NCBI GenBank assembly: GCA_946404585.1
Contig: CAMJEC010000003.1
Span: 1 to 35,821 of the forward strand
Length of the DNA: 35,821 nt
Direction: 5' to 3'
From: an uncultured Caryophanales bacterium
GTDB taxonomy: Bacteria > Bacillota_I > Bacilli_A > RFN20 > CAG-826
Shown piece after piece: positions 32,252-35,821 of the stretch. The notes beneath the pieces were generated by a model. It was not told where the DNA came from and searched no databases. It saw only the letters and a list, made by a program, of their open reading frames with translations. Within the stretch, counting starts at the first letter, position 1. The number at the start of each line of letters is the position of its first letter. A program made the position numbers and the translations under genes.

Positions 32252-34122
32252 TGTTTGATTACGATGTAATTGTTGTTGGTGGTGGACATGCAGGCCTAGA
32301 GGCCGCTTTTGCTTGTGCCCACATGAACAAGAAGACATTACTTTTAACCTTAAATAAAGAAATGATTGGCAATATGCCATGCAATCCTTCTATCGGTGGT
32401 TCCGCAAAAGGTATTGTCGTTAGAGAAATCGATGCGTTAGGTGGCATGATGGGTATTGCGGCCGATCATCATTACTTACAATTGAAAATGCTTAATACTG
32501 GTAAAGGCCCTGGCGTTCAATGTCTAAGAGCCCAACAAGATAAGCTTGAATATCCTAAATATTGGCAAGAATTAGTGGCCAAAGAAGATAACCTTACTTT
32601 AGAAGAAGGCATGGTTACCGCTTTAATCTGTGAAAACAATGCAATTCACGGTGTAATTCTCGAAAACGGCGCAAAAGTCCGCTCAAAATGTGTAATTTTA
32701 ACAACTGGTACCTATATGGAAAGTCAGATTTTCCGTGGTCACGATGTTAAAGATGAAGGCCCAGATGGACAAAAGCCATCCTTAGGTCTTTCTCCATTCT
32801 TAAGAAGTATTGGTATTGAAACATTTAGACTTAAAACCGGTACTCCTCCAAGAATCAAAAGAGACTCAATCGACTTTAGTAAAGCTACCCCTCAACCAGG
32901 GACAAATAAGCACTTAGCCTTCTCTTATGAAACAAAGGAATTCATTCCAATTGAAGAGCAAGAACTCTGCTATTTGGTTTACACTACACCAAGAACACAT
33001 GAAATCATTAAAGAACACTTAAAAGATTCTGCTTTATTTAGTGGTTTAGTGACTGGTGTAGGTCCAAGATATTGCCCATCTATTGAATCAAAAATTGTTA
33101 CTTTTGCGGATAAAGAAAGGCACCAATTATTCTTAGAACCAGAATCTAGATATACCGATTCTATTTACTTACAAGGCTTCTCAACATCTATGCCTGTTGA
33201 AGTCCAAGAAGAAATGGTGCGTTCTTTACCAGGTTTTGAAAATGCTGTTTTCCTTAAATACGCATACGCGATTGAATATGACGCTATTAGAACAGAAGAA
33301 TATGGTTCAAATCTTGAAATCAAGAAATGGCCAGGTTTATTCATCGGTGGCCAAATCTGTGGCACATCTGGTTATGAAGAAGCCGCTGCTCTTGGTTTAA
33401 TGGCGGGTATTAACGCTTGCCTTAAAATCGATGGTAAGGAACCATTAGTGCTCCGCCGTGATCAAGCCTATATCGGTGTCATGATTGATGACTTAGTTAC
33501 TAAAGGTACAGAAGAACCATACCGTTTAATGTCATCACGCGCGGAATTCCGCTTAATCTTAAGACACGATAACGCTGATATGAGATTAACCGAAATCGGT
33601 CATGATATTGGCTTAATTAAAGAAGAGAGATATTCTCACTACATTAACAAAGTTAATAACATTAATAAAGTTATCGAAATTCTTAAATCTATTTATTTAG
33701 GTTCTAGAAAAGATATCAATGAATGGTTAGAAAGCATTAATTCAAATCCACTTCAAGGTGGCATCCAAGCTTTTGAACTATTAAAAAGACCAGAAGTATC
33801 TTATGTTGATTTAGTGAAGTTTGTTCCTGAAATCCAAGATATCGAATTAGATGAATTCGCAATTGAAGAAGTGGAAATCATCGCTAAATATGAAGGCTAT
33901 ATTGTTAAGCAAATTAGAGAAGCTAAAAATATGGCGAAATTAGAAGAAATGAAAATCCCTAGTGATATGGATTTCTTAAATATGGATGGTTTAGCCTTGG
34001 AGGCTAGACAAAAACTAAATAAAGTGAGACCAATTACCATCGGTCAAGCCTCTCGCATATCTGGTGTTAATCCAAGTGATATCAGTGTTTTAATCTTTAA
34101 TGTGAGGAAGATCCATGAATAA
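32251..34122 (+). CDS. mnmG: tRNA uridine-5-carboxymethylaminomethyl modification enzyme MnmG (GidA)
   Basis: 623 residues, usual length. FAD-binding GGGHAG at 10-15 in DVIVVGGGHAGLEAA, IGGSAKGIVVREIDALGGMMG, KTGTPPRI and the C-terminal helical RPITIGQASRISGV tail (MnmE-binding) are family hallmarks. With MnmE it modifies U34 of tRNAs reading NNA/NNG codons. It shares one base with the sufB stop and overlaps rsmG by eight bases. mnmE is not in the window. Confidence 0.97.
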   Translation: MFDYDVIVVGGGHAGLEAAFACAHMNKKTLLLTLNKEMIGNMPCNPSIGGSAKGIVVREIDALGGMMGIAADHHYLQLKMLNTGKGPGVQCLRAQQDKLEYPKYWQELVAKEDNLTLEEGMVTALICENNAIHGVILENGAKVRSKCVILTTGTYMESQIFRGHDVKDEGPDGQKPSLGLSPFLRSIGIETFRLKTGTPPRIKRDSIDFSKATPQPGTNKHLAFSYETKEFIPIEEQELCYLVYTTPRTHEIIKEHLKDSALFSGLVTGVGPRYCPSIESKIVTFADKERHQLFLEPESRYTDSIYLQGFSTSMPVEVQEEMVRSLPGFENAVFLKYAYAIEYDAIRTEEYGSNLEIKKWPGLFIGGQICGTSGYEEAAALGLMAGINACLKIDGKEPLVLRRDQAYIGVMIDDLVTKGTEEPYRLMSSRAEFRLILRHDNADMRLTEIGHDIGLIKEERYSHYINKVNNINKVIEILKSIYLGSRKDINEWLESINSNPLQGGIQAFELLKRPEVSYVDLVKFVPEIQDIELDEFAIEEVEIIAKYEGYIVKQIREAKNMAKLEEMKIPSDMDFLNMDGLALEARQKLNKVRPITIGQASRISGVNPSDISVLIFNVRKIHE

Positions 34123-34816
34123 AGAAACATTTGTTAAAGAATTGAATAATCGTGGTATTAACTGCAACGAACAACAATTAGAACTCTTATGGGATTTCAT
34201 GAGACATGTTTTAAAAACAAATGAAAGTTTTAATCTTACTGCGATTAAAGATGAAGAATCATTCGTGGAAAAGATGCTCTTTGATAGTGCGCTTCTTTTA
34301 AGCAATCAAAACTTTGAAGGATTAGATATTTTAGATATCGGTGCTGGGGCTGGTTTCCCAAGTGTTGTCTTATCAATTCTTTCTCCAAAAGCCCATGTTT
34401 TTGCCCTCGATAGCACCGCTAAAAAAGTGAAGTTCATTGAAGACTACGCTAAGGAAAAGAGCTTAGACGTCACTGGAATAGCGGCTCGTGCAGAAGAATT
34501 TGCTAGGGAAAATAGAGATAGATTTATGGTGGTTACTGCTAGAGCGGTTGCCTCTTTAAGAATCCTTATTGAATTAGCGGTTCCTCTCCTTAAAGTTGGT
34601 GGTGTATTTATCGCCATGAAAGGCCCGGGTTTTGAACAAGAAATCGCAGAAGCTCAAGGCGCTTTGAAGAAGCTTAACTGTGAAATTGATTATATCTATG
34701 AAGATCAATTACCAGAATCAAAAGAAAATAGATCATTTATTTATATTAAAAAGATAAAAGAAACACCCAAAAAATACCCACGTTTATATGGGGAAATAAA
34801 AAATAAAGCATTATAG
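34115..34816 (+). CDS. rsmG: 16S rRNA (guanine527-N7)-methyltransferase RsmG
   Basis: 233 residues. SAM-binding motif LDIGAGAGFPSVVLSI (about 70-85), then HVFALDSTAKKVKFIEDYAKE and VVTARAVASLRILIELAVPLLKVGGVFIAMKGP match RsmG. It methylates G527 of 16S rRNA. GAGGAAG precedes the ATG, inside mnmG. mnmG-rsmG is a conserved pair often near the replication origin; no DnaA-box cluster, noc or parAB genes are seen here. Confidence 0.95.
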   Translation: MNKETFVKELNNRGINCNEQQLELLWDFMRHVLKTNESFNLTAIKDEESFVEKMLFDSALLLSNQNFEGLDILDIGAGAGFPSVVLSILSPKAHVFALDSTAKKVKFIEDYAKEKSLDVTGIAARAEEFARENRDRFMVVTARAVASLRILIELAVPLLKVGGVFIAMKGPGFEQEIAEAQGALKKLNCEIDYIYEDQLPESKENRSFIYIKKIKETPKKYPRLYGEIKNKAL

Positions 34817-34840
34817 TATTTTATTTGTTAAATAAGGGTA

Positions 34841-34846
34841 TATAAT
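34841..34846 (+). promoter_or_regulatory. -10 element of the ribU transcript
   Basis: TATAAT, about 7 bases ahead of the first helix of the FMN riboswitch. No convincing -35 element at 17 bases. Confidence 0.6.
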
Positions 34847-34853
34847 AGTAATC

Positions 34854-34959
34854 ACTTCAGGGCAGCGAAAAGCGACCGGCGGTAAACCCCGCGAGCCTCA
34901 AGAGGAGGCAGGAACTTGTGAAATTCAAGTGGCGACAGTAAAGTCTGGATGAAAGAAGT
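34854..34959 (+). promoter_or_regulatory. FMN riboswitch (RFN element)
   Basis: The conserved RFN core is readable: AGGGCAGCGAAAAGCGACCG, GGCGGTAAACCCCGCGAGCC, GCAGGAACTTGTGAAATTC, GGCGACAGTAAAGTCTGGAT, closed by P1 ACTTC (34854-34858) and GAAGT (34955-34959). It senses flavin mononucleotide and lowers expression of the downstream riboflavin transporter when FMN is plentiful. Confidence 0.95.
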
Positions 34960-34967
34960 ACGTTTTT

Positions 34968-34993
34968 TAGGCCTTGGGAAAGGTCTATTTTTT
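34968..34993 (+). terminator. FMN-controlled terminator abutting the ribU start codon
   Basis: TAGGCCTT (34968-34975) pairs with AAGGTCTA (34980-34987) around loop GGGA; six T follow (34988-34993) and the ribU ATG starts on the next base. The only ribosome binding sequence (AAAGG, 34979-34983) is inside the hairpin, so the same stem could block translation as well. Confidence 0.78.
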
Positions 34994-35755
34994 ATGAAAA
35001 GAAAATTCAGAAATCCTGTTGAGATGGTCACCAGGATTGCCACTCTAGCAATTCTTTCAGCGCTAGGGTTCGTATTAATGGCGTTTCTGCAATTTCCATA
35101 TCCATTTGCACCTTGGCTCAAGATCGAAGTCAGTGAGATTGTCACTGTTTTAGCCTATGCGCTATATGGGTTACCTGGTGGAATAACAGTAGCCATTATC
35201 AAAACACTATTGAATCTTGCGGTTCACGGACCAGTGGGATTAGGCATTGGTGATTTAACAGCCTTCATTACATCATGCATGTATATCTTAGGCTTGTTTG
35301 TCACCAGCAGACTGAGACTATTTAAAAAGGGTGTTGGTTTCCGTTTTATTGCTTATGGCATCATCAGCATCTTCGTTAGCACGATTATGACAGTGCTTAA
35401 CGCCGTTGTCATTACTCCTTCTTATTTGACGGTCTTTGGATCTGATCCTCATTTCTCAACATGTTTTGAGGATGGAGTTATTCAAAACACAGCTGCTTAC
35501 TTGACAGGCAATAAAGATATTACAGTTAATGGCTGGGGATATGTTGGTATTATTAGCGCTATTTATTTACCATTTAATTTTATTAAAGCTACACTTTGTC
35601 TTTTAGGTTACGAAGCGTTATTCAACCAAATTATCTTCTTGTTAATGAAAAGATCCCCATTTTTCCAGAAGTGGTTTGTGGGTGATATTTTCACTAAAAA
35701 AGAAGAGGAAGTTAATCCTGATCTTACTGTAGAAGAAGAAAAACCACAAAAATAG
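34994..35755 (+). CDS. ribU: Riboflavin-specific ECF transporter S component RibU
   Basis: 253 residues with about six membrane helices. The N-terminal segment RIATLAILSALGFVLMAFLQFPYPFAPWLKIEVSEI and the Gly-rich YALYGLPGGITVAIIKTLLNL with GIGDLTAFI are typical of RibU. It captures riboflavin and delivers it through the EcfA1A2T module encoded at 7316-9845. A hydrophilic acidic tail of about 20 residues ends the protein. ATG 34994 is chosen: the in-frame ATG at 34949 lies in the last helix of the FMN riboswitch. The function is strongly supported by the FMN riboswitch upstream. Confidence 0.93.
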   Translation: MKRKFRNPVEMVTRIATLAILSALGFVLMAFLQFPYPFAPWLKIEVSEIVTVLAYALYGLPGGITVAIIKTLLNLAVHGPVGLGIGDLTAFITSCMYILGLFVTSRLRLFKKGVGFRFIAYGIISIFVSTIMTVLNAVVITPSYLTVFGSDPHFSTCFEDGVIQNTAAYLTGNKDITVNGWGYVGIISAIYLPFNFIKATLCLLGYEALFNQIIFLLMKRSPFFQKWFVGDIFTKKEEEVNPDLTVEEEKPQK

Positions 35756-35771
35756 TGGTTTCAAAGGCACA

Positions 35772-35803
35772 AAAAAACTAGGTCAATCAAGGCCTAGTTT
35801 TTT
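35772..35803. terminator. Rho-independent terminator after ribU
   Basis: AAAAAACTAGGTC (35772-35784) pairs with GGCCTAGTTTTTT (35791-35803), loop AATCAA. A-rich on the left, T-rich on the right, so it can act in both directions. The last 18 bases of the window show nothing further. Confidence 0.92.
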
Positions 35804-35821
35804 GTTGTATTTTACTCTTCA

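Noticed and set aside
34115..34853. Replication origin beside mnmG-rsmG
   Set aside because: The pair is often near oriC, but there is no cluster of TTATCCACA-like DnaA boxes and no parAB, noc, rpmH or dnaA gene here.
34949..34993. Upstream in-frame start of ribU
   Set aside because: That ATG lies in the last helix of the FMN riboswitch and the resulting extension crosses the terminator; ATG 34994 begins the first membrane segment properly.
1..35821. CRISPR arrays, insertion sequences, prophage, attachment sites
   Set aside because: No regularly spaced repeats, no transposase or integrase genes and no terminal inverted repeats were found.

Overview
The window is AT-rich, densely packed bacterial DNA using the standard genetic code (TGA ends ecfA2, Trp is TGG). 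Genes are separated by compact Rho-independent terminators and mostly preceded by strong AGGAGG-type ribosome binding sites. The content (NAD(P)-linked [FeFe] hydrogenase, SUF operon of Bacillus type, ECF transporter, YhaM, SigH-like factor, processive-type glycolipid glycosyltransferase, serpin, many lipoproteins) suggests an anaerobic, probably host-associated low-GC Bacillota of the Bacilli / former Tenericutes side (RF39- or Izemoplasma-like). This placement is inference from gene content, not from a marker phylogeny.

Layout. 1-2205: end of a NuoF-like hydrogenase subunit followed by the catalytic [FeFe] hydrogenase. 2270-7236: cysS, a CPA2 antiporter, an MgtC-family protein, rlmB and a divergent SigH-like sigma factor, tightly coupled. 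7316-10585: ecfA1-ecfA2-ecfT-truA. 10600-13393: a large Ser-rich lipoprotein and a YebC-family regulator. 13500-14505: own promoter, structured leader, rplM, rpsI. 14535-15204: four tRNAs (Ile, Val, Thr, Leu) in at least two transcription units. 15300-17222: a two-gene ABC exporter. 17227-17444: an intergenic region that folds as a pseudoknotted RNA ending in a terminator. 17496-18782: a lipoprotein serpin. 18854-23177: flippase-like membrane protein, GT4 glycosyltransferase, recX, yhaM. 23229-27400 (minus strand): HIT protein and two tandem PrsA-like lipoproteins. 27534-34816: sufCDSUB running straight into mnmG and rsmG. 34841-35803: FMN riboswitch controlling ribU.

How parts fit together. 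The ECF module (EcfA1A2T) is the energising unit that the riboflavin-specific S component RibU at the far end of the window would need; RibU is under FMN feedback control, and flavin is used by the NuoF-like subunit and MnmG. SUF supplies the Fe-S clusters that the hydrogenase uses in large number. The gene order cysS-rlmB-sigH | ecfA1-ecfA2-ecfT-truA-rplM-rpsI matches Bacillus subtilis on both sides of the point where that genome carries the whole rpoBC/str/S10/spc/alpha ribosomal superoperon; here that block is missing and the flanks are joined directly.

Most interesting: the pseudoknotted RNA candidate at 17227-17444, the superoperon-less junction at 7237-7315, the divergent SigH-like factor, two apparently leaderless genes with extended -10 promoters, and the terminator that ends directly at the ribU start codon.
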